The position numbers were made by a program, and so were the translations under genes. This document shows positions 37,985-52,135 of a stretch of DNA of 64,000 nt, one piece after another. The notes under the pieces are model-generated. The model ran no database searches. It was not told the DNA's origin and saw nothing but the letters and a program-made list of their open reading frames with translations. This DNA is from Vanilla planifolia (taxonomy: Eukaryota; Streptophyta; Magnoliopsida; Asparagales; Orchidaceae): positions 620,001 to 684,000 of the forward strand of contig JAIUJO010000226.1 of assembly GCA_023846275.1 (NCBI GenBank), read 5' to 3'. Each line of letters opens with the position of its first letter. Within the stretch, counting starts at the first letter, position 1.

Positions 37985-40900
37985 CAATTTTGAACTAATT
38001 TAATTATAATTTTCTCCATGAGTTTTAATCAATGAAATATTATTTTTTATATTTTAAAATATTTTATTTAGTAGCTTTTTACACACCTTATGAGGCATTT
38101 TTATTTTTTTCCTAATTTAGCGATAGGCTATGTTATACTTATTTTCCTTTGTAAAATGCAATGTAATTTTCTCGCACAATTTATCTCATTTCTTCAAATC
38201 TGTGGCTTTCATTTGCTAATATTACTATGAAATAATGACTCTCATATCATTTGACTATTTCATTATTTTTATTTTATTATACAATTTTACTTCAATTTAT
38301 CTTAGTTCATTATTAATATATATCTAGTATTTATTAAAATGATCATTTCTTATGATATATGATTCTTTACTTTGGTGATTCACAACATTTACAAATGAGC
38401 TAAAATTAATGCAAAAAAAATTATTTGTTTTAATGTATTTTTAAATATTTTTTCTATGATTTTGGGTCACTTAAAGAGATATTTTGATTCATACCCTATT
38501 TGACAAACAAGGTTGGTTCTATCAAGCTTCTTTATAGGCTCGAATGCAACTTCCCCTTATATTTAATTTGATCTCTTTAAATTATTCTCTTAAATTTTGT
38601 TGTATTACTATGTAACTGTAAACCTATTATCATGTCACCATTTTGTTAGACAAGGTTTGTTATAGTGCTTTGCTTCACTTTATGTGATTTTGTTCGAAAT
38701 ATATTCTTACATGGTATTAAAATAATATTTTATTATTCTTTATGATTACTTAGCAATTCACAATAATTTCAAGTTAGATTTCACTTAAACGAAATAAATA
38801 CCATTGCGGTTGAGTCATCGAGAAGAAATAAATGTTGCTGAACTTTCCAAGAAAAAATCTAACAAATTAAATATTTATTTTTTGTTTATAATTATTTTAT
38901 ATTTTAGCGTGTCATTGTAATTCATGAGATATTTCGACTTCTACCAAACAATATGGTCGATCTCTGTAGCATCTTATAATGTTGGTATCATTTACAAATT
39001 ATCTCATCTCTTCAAAATTTTTACCTAAACTTTGTGTTATTTTTATGAGACTCTATATGTATTTTTGTGAAACATTTATAATGTTTCAATTTCGTGATAT
39101 TACATTGCTTTAATTTTTCTCAATTGACATTTAATATATGTTTACTTTATATTAAAACAATAATTTATTTTCATTAATTTCTAAATAAATTTATATTTCA
39201 TAATAATTCCAAATGAGGTCTATTGAATATCAAACGAACATAGTTGAACTTATTTAGATTTCTTTTATATAATTAAATATTGATTTTTATATTTTTTTAT
39301 TTTTTTCTTGGGTTTTAAATTTGCAAGACATTTGAATTCCTATTATCATGGTATGGAATATTCCCATACAATTTAACAAATTTCTCCATATTTTTTGCTT
39401 TGAGTTGTTATGTCGTACATTACCTCTAATGCCCATCTCATGTGACCTTTAGATTGCATTAATTTGATGGTATTAAATTGCTTCAAATTATTTCATTTTA
39501 ACTCTAACATATTTTTTTCATAGTTATAACAATAATTTATTATTATTTAAGATTATTTCATTTTGTCTATTTGAGTAATTAAAAAAGGGGTCTTATCAAC
39601 ATGAAATAAACGTAATTGGACTAATGTCACTTAAAAACTTAGAATTAAAATTCCTTATACAAATTATCTCATTTCTTGAAACATTTTACTTTGATTTGGT
39701 TATGTTACTACATGTCCCTAATTCTCCACTTCTATGACCTTTATAATATTGTTATTTTGTTATATTAAATTATTTAATTTTATCACATTTTAATATATAA
39801 TTCTTATTAATTCCAAATGATGCCTATTTGATTCGAAATAAACATCATGGAACTAATCCGAACGAGCTCTAATTAATATAACTTTCATTTTTAATATTTT
39901 AAGTTTTTATTTTAATTTTTGCTTACTTTGTAACGCTTTTTTATTTATACCACCATTGATGGCCAGGGATTTTACACTCAATCCTCTTAGCATCATGTAA
40001 TGCATTATTGAAGCACAAGTTATCTCATCTTCTCAAATCTTTCTCTTTGATTTGATTTTATTTTTATGAAATTCAAACTCTCTTCTCGGGTGGCAATTAC
40101 ATCACTTTGATTTAGTTATATCACATTTATTCAATTTACCTCATTTTGTTTTACTAAACTTGCCTTGATGAGCTCCATACAACCAAACAATAATTTTTAT
40201 ATTTTAAAATTTTTAATAAGGGTTTTGACATGTTTTACTAGGTATTTCAATTCATACAAAATTTTTTAATTGAGGATATTCCCCTTGATTTTCTTCATAT
40301 CTTGTAATAAAATTTTTATTCATTATTTATATATTTTCTTGAATGTTTTCTTTGACTTTTTTATATTATGATGTCGCTACCAATCTATTATCATGTGACT
40401 GTTGAAATATTTTATTTTTTCTATAACACTTTGCTTTAAGTTATAAGACTACAGCTTAAATATATGTTCGTTGTAAAGTATAAATAGTAGCTTTATTATT
40501 ATTTGTACTTATTTATTTTAGTGATTTGTAATAAAGACTAATGATCCCAATTGAAATGAAACAAATATCATTGAATCATTTGATCTTTAAATTGATTCAA
40601 TTTAGCTATACTACATTGCTTCAATTTATCTAATTTATTGCTTTATTAAATATTTTCTTTTTAATGACACAATAATTTATTATTTTTATGTTTAATTTTA
40701 GTAATTCCAAACAACTTGTAATCAAAATCAAACAAATATCATTGTACTTGCCTTGACATATTATTACAAACTCAATGTCATGCTTAAGTATTTTTAAGTA
40801 CTTTATTTTTGAGGTTTTTGATGTTTTTATGAGAAAGTTTGATTTGTATCTAAATTGGGAATCAAGGATGTTATGCTTAATTTTCTTAGTACTTTAGAAT

Positions 40901-43900
40901 GCAACTTCTCCAATTAACATTTCTCATTTCTTCAAATTTTCTTCATTGATCTTGTTTTCATGTTACACTAAATTTATTCTTGTGTGACTTTTACATTACT
41001 TTTATTTTCTTATATTACATTATAATAATTTATCTCATTTCAACTTCAATGTAAATCTACTTATTACTAAAATAATTTTTTATTATTATTAATTATTAAT
41101 TATTTTGGAAAATTGTTATAATTTTGAATGCATTCCATTTGAGTTGAAACAAAAATAATTGGAGTCAACTCGAATAGCATATCAAATTATGTAATCAATT
41201 TAAAAATCTTAAACACTTTTTTCCTATAGTTTTTGCATGCTTTTTGGAACTTTTATTTTTACCAGATTTAAAGGCCAAGGAAATTACACTCAATCTCCTT
41301 TGTGTCTTGAAATATAGCTTTGTTATATAGTTTATATCATTTTCTTAAATATTTTTCAGTGATTTGATATTATATTTTTGAAAATAAACTTCTCTTCTAT
41401 GGTAATTACAACATTTTTGTTTAGTTCTATTAATTGTCATCAATTTAACTTATTTCATCTTTTAATATATTTGTAGTTAAAACTAAAATAGTAATTTGTC
41501 ATTATTTCTTACTGTTTACAATTTAGTTTGCAGAATTTCCGAATGAGTTTTGGTATAGACTGAACAAATGATGCCAGAGTTACCTAAATGAGCTGTACTT
41601 AATTAAAAATTCATTTTATTTTTTTTAAAATTTTTAGGGGTTTGAGATGCATTATGTGACATTAGTACCTATACCTAATTTAATAATTAAGGTTACACAA
41701 CTAAATTACATTATTATCATAGAATACAATATTCACTTATAGTTTGTGTAATATTTTAAATTTTTTTGCTGAAATTTGGATATATTACTATGTATCTCAA
41801 AATCAATTATTCTATGACCATTACATTACAATTATTTGGTTATATCACTTTGCTTCAATCTTTTAGATTTCAAAATAATTATATATTTTCTTAATATTAA
41901 AATAATATTATGTTGTTATATATGCTTATTTTTTATGTAACTTATAGTAATTTCTATTGAAGTCATAATGAGACGAAACAAACATCATTAAACAAACCTC
42001 GATAAGCTCTGTCCAATTAAATTTTCATTTTTTGTATTTTTTAATGCTTATTTTTCTATTATTTTAGCATATTTTATAAGGCATTTTGATTTGCACCCAG
42101 TTAAATTATCGAGGATGTTAGTGCCAAAATTCTTAGTATCTTAAAGTTAAACATTCTTGTTTAATTTTTCTCCTTTTTCAAATTCTCTTTTAGTTTTGAT
42201 ATATTTCTATGTAATTATAAATTTCCTCTCGTGCCACTTTTACATTCAATTTGGTTATATTACTTCAATTGTTTTATGCTTTATTATATATTTTTTTATT
42301 AAAATATCATTTAATATTATTTTTGTTTATTTAATGATTAAAATATTAATAATTTTAAAGAACATCTAATCTAATTGAAATAAAAGTTGTTGGACTCATC
42401 TCTATTAGTTATATATAATGAAATATTATTTTTTATATATTTCTTTCTAAATATTTATTTTTAGTCTTTTGGCTTGATTTAGGAGGCATTTTGATTTAGA
42501 CCTAATTTGGTGATTGAAGGCACACTAGATCTTCTTAGTGTCTTATAATGCAACCTTCCTTTTCAAAGTTTCTTATTTCATCAAGTTTTTCTCTTTAGCT
42601 TGGTTTATGCAAAGCTAAATCCATTATCCCATGACTTTTACCACATTTTTTTTGCGTTATATTTGATTGTGTGAATTTATCTCATGATAATTTTAATTGC
42701 ATTAGAAATTATTCATAGTTGTTCCAAACAAAGTATATTTGAGTCAAAACAAATGTCATATGACTCAACTTGACTAGGTCATTCCAAATAAATTTTCATT
42801 TTTGTATTTCTTAGCTCTTTGACTTTTTAGGGTTATTTTATACTTTACGAAATATTTTAGTAATCAATGATGTTACACTCAATATCATCTATATATTTGA
42901 ATGCACTTTTTATATAATTTATCTCATTTTCAAAAACTATTTGCTTTACATTGTTATTCTTCTATAAAAGTATTATTCTACATTATTTTATTTTAACATC
43001 TTTTAATTTGGTTATATTATATTACTTTAAGTTATCTTTTTTCCATTTAATATAGATTTAATTAATATTAATACATAATTTGTTATTATTTTGGTATTTT
43101 CTTTAGTAATTCATAGTAATTCATAATCAGGTATGACTGATAGTAAACAAATATTTGGGGCTGATCTCGATGAGCTTTATAAAAAATTGAATAATATATC
43201 TCTAAAATACATATTTGTTTAGCGGTTTTTACTTGATTTTAGGACATTGCATTTAAAACCATACTTGAAGATGAATGATATTGCCCTTGATCTCCTTAGC
43301 AACTTAGAATGCGGTATTCATACACATTTTAGCTCATTTCTTGAAATGTTTTGCTTAGATTAGGTTATGTTACTATGTTAATCTAACTCCTCTCATGTGA
43401 TGTTTACATTGTTTTGATCTTATTGTATTATATTTCTTCAATTTATCTCATTTTTTAGCTTTTATAGTGATTACAAAAGTGCTCTAATTGAAATAAAACA
43501 AATATCTTTGTACTCATCCCAGTGAGCTTTATCAAACTAAGTATTTATTTTAATCTTTTGAAAATCTTTTTTGTAAGCTTTTTGCACACTATAAAAGACC
43601 ATTTATGTTGTAGATAATTTAAAAATGGTGATGTCTCCCTCAATAGTTTTAGTATCTTGGAATACAAGATTCCCAAATGAGTTATCATATTTGTTGAAAT
43701 GTTTTGCTTGGTTTTCACTATAATACTGTGTAACTCAAAATTTCTTCTCATGTGCGATTACAGTATATTTATTTTTTTATATTACATTACTTCAATTTGT
43801 CTCTTTTATTTTTATTATACACCTATGTAATTTTTGAATAATAATATATTATTATTTAATTTCATTTATTCTTTGTAATTTAGTAATTTAAATTAAGATC

Positions 43901-46900
43901 TGATGGAGATGAAAGAAGCATCTTAGACTCATCCCAATGAGCTATAATCAATTAAATCTTTATTTTTATATTTTTAAATATTCAATTTTCTTTTGTTTTT
44001 GCATGCTTTAGATGGTATTTTCAATTCATACTTAGACTAGTTATTAAGGATATCACACTCAATCTCCATAATATTTTTGAATACAACTTTTTGTTATAAT
44101 TTGTCTCACATCTTAACATTTTTTAATTTGATTTATTTATATTATTGTGTAACCTTAAATCTATTATCATACAAACTTTACATTGCACTAATAAAGTTTT
44201 CTTACTTCGCTTTAGTTTATATCATTTCTTCTTTAGATATATTAGGTGAAGATCATAGTAATAGTTTTTACTATTTATGTTTATTTAATTTTGAGATTTA
44301 TTCTAATTATAAATTATGTATAATTATGATGAAACAAAAATTGTTGGACTCCTCTTAATAACCTCTGTCATATAAAATAATCAGTTTTATATTTATAATG
44401 TTTTATTTGATAATGTTTGGCATGATTTTCAAGGCATTCAATTTGTATATGATTTGATGATCTCAATGGTTATATTATATTACTTAGATTTATCTTATTT
44501 CATCTTTAGCATATCAAGTTAATATTAACATATCATTTTTATTAAAGAATTATCCTCAATCATTTTAATAATTTCATTCAAATTATGTATCCAATTTTTT
44601 TTCCAAAACATTTTATCTCATAGGATTTTGCCATGCATTAGATTATATTTTAATTTGTACTTAATTTTATGATTGAGAATGTCAAATCTATCTTCTTCAA
44701 ATCCTTAAATATTTCTTAGCCAAATAATTTAGATCATTTCTTCAAATTTTTCACATAAACTTTTAAAACTTCTTATTTGCCCATTTTATTACTTTTTCTT
44801 GGTTTTATTAACTTGCTTCATTTACAGTCATTTCATTATTGTTATATATCTATTTAAAATTAAAATATTAATTTATTCTCAATTATTTTTTATTACTTTG
44901 ATAGTTCGTAATAATTCGAAAAGATTTGCTAGGGACTAAAGAAACTTTATTGGAGTCAAGCTAATGTGTTTTATCCAATTAAATATTCATTTTAAATACT
45001 TTTAAATAGTTTTGCCATACTTTTCGGTACAATTTCATCCTTACATTATGTGATGATCTAGCAAATTACATTCAATCTATTTAGTATCTTTGGATGTTGT
45101 TTTTCTTTAAACTTTATCTCATTTCTACAACTTTTTCACTTTTATTTGGCTATAATTCTATGGAACACAAATTCAACTCAAGTGTCAGATTTACGACCTT
45201 TAGATTTCATTATATTAATTTTTTAAATTTTTTCATTAAAGTTAAAATATATATATTTACTTATTACTTAAATAATAATTTTTTTAATTATGCTTAATTA
45301 AATTTTTTTAATTCAAGGTAATTCCAAATGTGGTGTGATGTAGACAAAACAAGCATCATAAGACTTATCTAAACAAGCCATATGCAACTAAAAATTCTAT
45401 TTTCTTTTTCACAATATTTCATTTCCTTTGGTTTTTACAACTTTTATGAGACATTCTACTTAATAAATAATTTACGATAGAGTATGGGGCATTTGATCCA
45501 CTTAACATATTTGAATGTAACTTTTTTATATGTTTTACATCATTTTTTTAAATTTTTTTTTGCAATGATGCTTTTGTATTACAATGTCAATTTATTGCTC
45601 AGCCAAGTGACCTTTACATTTGCTTTGACTTTGTTATATTAAACTACTACAATTTAACTTATTTTCACTTTATTTTTAAATTACATAAGGTTAAAACCAT
45701 AAAACAATACTATTTATGCATATTTTTTTGTATTTGTAGCAATTCCAAAGAAGGTCTCATAAAAATCTAAAAAAGGTCATTGAACTCATCTCAAATAGTG
45801 CTATCAAATTAAATATTTACTTAACATTTTTTAGTATTTGCCTATTTTACAAGAAAAATTGATTCATATAGAGTTTGATGATCAAAGATATTTTTATTAA
45901 TCTTTGTAGCACATTGCAATGCAACATTCCACATAATTTGTCTCATTTCTTAAAAGTTCTCTTTTTGATTTTATTAAACTACTATGTAACTCTAAATGTG
46001 ATCTCATGTGATCTTTAAATTTTATTAAGTTAGTTATATTATGTTGCTTCAACTTCTGTTTTTGTAGCCTAATATACATTTAATTAATATTAAAATTTAA
46101 AATAAACCATACATGAATTTATTTTATTTTTTAATTTAAACTTGTTTAAAATGAGTTCTAATAAGAAATAAACATTGTTAGACACTTCTCAATGAGTTCT
46201 TTTATTTTTTTGGCACAATTTAATAGATATTTTTATTCATATCTACTTTGATGATTAAGGATATTGTAGTTGATCTCAAAATTTTTGAATATGACTTTTG
46301 TTGACATTTATGTCATTTCTTAATTTTTTTTATTTTGTCATATTTTTGTGTGATAATAATTCTATTACAATGTAACCCTTGAATCTCATTGACTTAGTTT
46401 TGTTACATTTATTCGATATAACTTTTTCCAACATTGGTATAGATTACTTAGTTTAAAATCATAGTTTATTATTATTTATACTTATTTAGTTTGGTATTTT
46501 ATAGTAATTTGAAATGAGGTTAAATCAAGATGAAATGAACATCATTTGACTCATTTTGAAGTGCTTCACCATTTTAAATATTATGTTTTAGTAATTTTAA
46601 TTTTTTTAACTTTTATAGATCTTGTATTTTTTTGAGACATTTGAATTATTAGTGTTAAAAGAAACTATTCCAACATCTCCATCCAATCAAATAAACCCTT
46701 TTATAATTTTTAAATATATTTCTTTGAATGTATTAAGCACATTTTTCTTAACTTTTCTATTTATAACTAATTTGATTAATAGGGAAGCTATACTAAATCT
46801 CCTTAGCCTCATAGAGTAGAACTTCATCGTAGATTGTATATCATTCCTTTAATTTTATTTATTTGGTCGTTTTATTAAATAAATATAAATCTTATCTCAC

Positions 46901-49900
46901 GTGATCTTTTACATAGATATCATTGTATTGTATTATACTTCAATTTGTCACATTTATGTTTTAATGTATTTTTTTTTAATATTAATAGAATATTATAATA
47001 TTACTTATGTTTAATATTTTTTGTAACTTTTAATAACATGAAATAAGGTAAAATCCAATGGAAACAATTGGCATTTGGCTCATCTTGAGAAGCACTATTT
47101 TATTAAATACTCATTTTTTATATTTTGAAATAATTTAATTTTTATAGTTTTCAAAAGATTTATAACACATTTTGTTATCAAGGAAGTTGCACTTGATCTA
47201 TCTGGTATCATAAAATGTAAATTTCCTGTAAGTTTTACCTCATTTCTGTAAATTTTTATCTTTGTTTTGTTTATATTGCTATGTCATTCTCATTGTTTTA
47301 TCATGTGACCATTACATCAATTTGATTTAGTTTTGTTACATTGCTTCAAGTACTATAATTTTGACTTTATTATATATTTATTTAATATTAAAATAATAAT
47401 TTAATCTTATTTACGTTGGCATATTATAATAATTCTAAATGAAGTCTAGTAGAAAAAAAATGCCATTTCACACATCGTCATGAGCTTTATCAAATTAAAT
47501 ATTTCATTTATATTTCAAAAATATTTCATTTTATAAGGCCTTTACATGTTTTAGAAGAAATTTTAATTCACACCAAATTTAATAAACAAGATATTACTCT
47601 GTCTTCTTAATATCACGTAATCTAACTTTTCTATATTATTTGTCTCATTTCTCTGAATGTTTTATTTTTATTTGGTTATAATACTACATAACTCTAAATC
47701 TTTTGTCATAAGACCATTACATCACTCTGATTTAGTTTTATTGTAGTAGCTGAATTTATCTAAATTCTACTATATTATATATTTACTAAATATTAACTAA
47801 TCAATATATTAATATTTATATTAATTTATTTTTATAACTGGTAGTAATTCCAAATCAAATCTAATGGAGGCAAATAAACATTATTTCACTCATCTAGACA
47901 TGATATAACTAATTAGAACGAACGTACTCAAATAATTTATCTCATACTTGTAAAGTTTTTACTTCAATTTTATTTTTAAGCTACATAACTTTAAATCTCC
48001 TCACATGTGACCTTTCCATCACTTCAATTAAGTATTATTATATAAATTAACTTAATCTTATTTTAACTTTATAATAGTTTGGTAATTCATCGTAATAAAA
48101 AACAAGATCCTACAAACATGAGATAACTTTTGTTGGATGTAACTCGACAAGCCTTATCAAATTAAATACTAAATATTCAATTTTTTTATAGTTTTTTTGT
48201 ATACATTACTTGATATTTGTACTCATACTAGATTTAATGATTGATGTTGTGACAATAGAACTAATTAGTGTCATAGAGTAGAACATTCTCATATAATTTA
48301 TCTTAGTTCACCAATTATTTTACTTTTATTTTATTCGATTACTATAAAACGAAAAATCTCCACTCGTGTGACCACAACTCTTTTATTTGGCTATGCCACT
48401 TTAATTCAATATGTCACATGTTTTTAATATATAATTAATAAAGATTAAAATTACTTTTTTTACTATTTAACCTTTATTTTCTTTATAATTTATAAAAATT
48501 CTAAACAAAGTTTGTTAGAGATAAAATAATAAACATTATGCTCCACTTAATGAGGTCTTCCAACTTAAAAATTTATTTAAATATTTTAAAATATTTTATT
48601 TTCTAAAATATTGCATATTTTACTAGAAATGTCAATTCGTACCTATTTTGATGACCGAAGATATGACCCTCAACCTACTTTGTGATGGAGAATACAATTT
48701 TCTTGTAAAATTTACCTCATCTCTTCAAATTTTAATCTTTGATTTGGTTATATTGCTATATAACATTCAAGCTCCTTTCATGTTACTATTATATTACAGT
48801 GATTTGGACATGTAACGTTCCTTCTATTTATCTCATTTTAGCTTCAACATATATAAATTTAACACTAAAAAAATAATATATTAATATTTATGCTTTGTTA
48901 ATTTAGTAAATCTTTGTAATTCCAAATATGGTTTCATAGAGATGAAACAAATATCTTTGAAACAATCACGATGAGCTCTTTGTAATCAAATATTCATTCT
49001 TTTAATATATTTTGATATTTTATTTATTTTAATAGCTTTTTTTAGAAATTTAGATTTGTATTGTATTTAACTAATCAAGTTGTCACACTCGATCTCCTTA
49101 ACATCTTTGAGTGTTGTATTTGTCATTTTCAATTTTTTTAATTTAATTATATTCCTTTGAAACGTAAAATATTCTTTGATGTGACACTACATAATTTTTT
49201 ATTTACTTAAATAACAATACTTTAATTTAAATTAATTTAATTTTAGTATTTATTTACTGAAAATTTTAAAAAATATTTATTAAAATTTATGCAATGTTTA
49301 CAATATAATTCCTAAAAATTATTATGGAAGTCTGATCGAGATGAAACTTACATCATTAGACATATCTTGATGGGCTCTATCTAATCAAATATTATTTTTT
49401 ATATATTTAAATATCTTATTTTCATTATTTTTGACATATTTTGTAAGGCATTTTCATATTTTATGATGATTGGAATTATACTTGATCTCCCTATTATCAA
49501 GGAATGCGACTCTTCGTAGCTTTTTATCTCACCTCTTGAAATGTTTTTCTTTAATTTTCTTATATAACTATGAAACTCTAATTCTCCTCTTGTGTAACCA
49601 TGACATTCGTTAAATTTATGTCATTTAAGCACTATTATTTTTTTAAATTTAATAAAATAATTCATTATTATTTTTTAGTTTACTTTTGTAATTGACAATA
49701 GCTCAAAATGATTGATATCATGTGAATGAAACCAAATTGAATATTTTTTTATTTTTAAAAATTTTATTTTCTAATAATTTTTGATTTGTTTTGGGTATTT
49801 TAGGTTGTTCTTGAATTAATAATTGAAGACGTTGCATTCCATTTCTTAGTTATTTTGTAATAAAACACTGTTGTATAATTTATCTCATTTTTTCCAAATA

Positions 49901-49906
49901 TTTCTT

Positions 49907-49929
49907 TTTATTATTATTATTATTATTAA
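49907..49929 (+). repeat. (ATT)n microsatellite
   Basis: Short run of ATT triplets inside a satellite monomer, between box B and box C. Confidence 0.8.
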
Positions 49930-50543
49930 ATTACTATGAAACTATAATTTTCAACTTATGTGAACTTTTTGCCACTTTTCCTTTAGTATATTACATTCTT
50001 CAAATTACATCATTTCAACTTTAACAAATTTTTACTCAATATCAAAATATAAATTTAATTTCTATTTGTGCCTAATGATTTTGATAATAGATAATAACCT
50101 CAAACAAGGTCTAATGGAGATAAAATAAATAACTTTTGACTCAACTTGATGAACTTGATGAAATGAAATATATTTTTTAAATTTTTAAATTCTTTTTATG
50201 AATGGTTTTTTGCAGATTTTATGACACATTTTTATTTCACCTGATTTGATGTTCAATAGTGTGACACTTGATTTGCTAAGTCTAATTGATTGTGACTTTC
50301 TTATATAATTTTTCGCATTTCTGAAAATCTTTTCTTGCGACATCTACGTAGCATTGTTTTTGTTGTATTATATTACTTTGAGCTATATAATTTCATGTAT
50401 AACACATTTCTGCAAAATATTTAAATAATATTATATTATTATTTACTGTTATTTATATTTTTAAAGGTTAATACCTCTAAAGAAGGCATGACCAAGATGA
50501 AAAAATGTTGTTGGACTCACCTTAACAAGTAGTTATTTTCATA

Positions 50544-50545
<2 letters not shown>

Positions 50546-50609
<64 letters not shown>
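50546..50609. repeat. (TA)32 microsatellite
   Basis: An uninterrupted run of 64 bases of alternating T and A replaces most of the AT-rich linker before box E of one monomer (GGGCTTTAGCATGCTTTTAG follows). It is self-complementary and could form a cruciform. Length is likely variable between individuals. Confidence 0.97.
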
Positions 50610-50611
<2 letters not shown>

Positions 50612-50979
50612 GCTTTAGCATGCTTTTAGATGCATTTTCATTCATTTCTTATTTGTCAAAACAAGTATGTTATACTAAATTTTTTTTAGCAATGCAACAT
50701 AGATTTTTCTAATTTCATCACATTTTTGTCTTTGAAAAGGTTATAATACTACATAACACAAAATCTCAAGTCATTTTATGATTACAGGATAATGATTTGG
50801 ACTTATTACATTACTAGAATTTACTTAATTTATGTATAATATATATTTGCTTAATATAACAATAGTATATTATTTTTAGTTATGCTTGTTTGCTTTAGTG
50901 ATTTAAAATAATTTCAAACACAATGAGATCAATAAGAAACAAATGTTGTTGGATACGTCTTGACAAACTTTTCCTAACA

Positions 50980-51010
50980 AAATATTTATTTTTTAAATGA
51001 ATATATCCCA
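50980..51010. repeat. Inversion junction between satellite blocks 4 and 5
   Basis: Orientation changes from forward to reverse at about 50995. AATATTTATTT on the left faces AAATGAATAT on the right (one mismatch), so both sides meet at the same monomer position, the end of box D. The reverse side then lacks about a dozen bases of the expected monomer. Confidence 0.65.
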
Positions 51011-51985
51011 TTAAGACAAATTCAATGATGCTTGTTTCATCTCAATTAGACCTCACTTGGAATTATAATAAAGTATTAATTTTAATAAAAGTAAATATTA
51101 ATTAATTACTATTTAATACACAGCAAATATATAAAAAAATCCAAAGTATGATAAATTGAGGCAAAGTAATGCAACAAAATCTACATGATGTAATGGTCAT
51201 GTCGATAGAGATTTAGGGTATTTTCGTGACATAGCCAAATCAATGTGAAAAGTTTTGAAAATATGAAATGGGTTATATAGGAAAGTTGGTTTCTAAGATG
51301 CTAAGAAGAATGAGATATTTAAACTTCTATTCAGTATTATCATAATGATTAACTTATAAAACAAATCCTTCAAAACCATATAACATTAAAATCAAAACTA
51401 GATGAATCAGATGGTTGTTTGAATAGCATATTCAAGACCATTTTACAAGGTACTTTACAGGTGGAGCATTAAGATCAGTTGCTTCGGGTAAGAATTATGT
51501 AGAGCTTGTCAAGATAATTTGAATGAAGTTTGTTTTGTCGCGATAAGACCACTCTCTTGAAATTACTATAAATTACAAAATTACAAAATTAAACTAGCAT
51601 AAATAATAATTGCCCATTATTTTAATATTAAATATATATATATTAAAACTTAAATGAGATAAATTTAGGAAAAATAATGAGACCAAACAAAAGAAATTTA
51701 AAGATCACATAGGAGGACATTTAGATTTTAAACATTTGAAGAATTGAGATAAATTGTGTAGGAAGGATGTATTCCAAAATAATAACAAGAATGTGTGTAA
51801 CTTTACTAGCAACTAAAATTAGATATGAATGCAGTTATGTCAATACATAGGCAAAAATCTAAAAAAAATGTATATGAAAATTTAATAAGAGAAGAAGTCA
51901 AGATTTATCTAATGATGCCAATTTTCTCTTGATGATATCTCATATTAACTTAGTAAAAATTACCAAAGTAAAAAATAAATCATTT
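50996..51985 (-). repeat. Satellite array, reverse block 5
   Basis: About two and a half reverse monomers. Reverse box D occurs at 51010-51065 and 51515-51560, and reverse boxes B and C around 51140-51290 and 51640-51760. The part at 51370-51510 does not match the monomer well and may be a small insertion or a badly decayed copy. Confidence 0.8.
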
Positions 51986-52135
51986 TTTAAGATTTTCGCA
52001 CATTTTATGAGAGATGTTAACTTGTACCTACTTTCGTGATTGAAGATTTATAATTGATCTCTTACGTCTCTTCGAACCCAGCTTTCTTGTTCATCTTATC
52101 TCATTTTTTTTCAAATACTAATTTAATTTAGTGCT
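51985..52135 (+). repeat. Short forward satellite fragment
   Basis: Boxes E, A and B in forward orientation (GCACATTTTATGAGAGATGT, then GATTTATAATTGATCTCTTA and CATCTTATCTCATTTTTTTT). It is embedded between reverse blocks; reverse box C resumes at about 52135-52180. Confidence 0.7.

Larger units (their letters stand above)
37977..50995 (+). repeat. AT-rich ~400-bp satellite array, forward block 4
   Basis: About 32 monomers in forward orientation. Well-preserved box A copies lie near 38138, 39973, 40868, 41285, 42113, 42872, 43275 and 44049. Some monomers are rearranged: 46620-46830 shows a repeated box D-E segment, and 38785-38835 a small duplication inside box D. Open frames such as 42157-42369 and 44077-44358 are satellite sequence and have no recognisable product. 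Confidence 0.9.
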
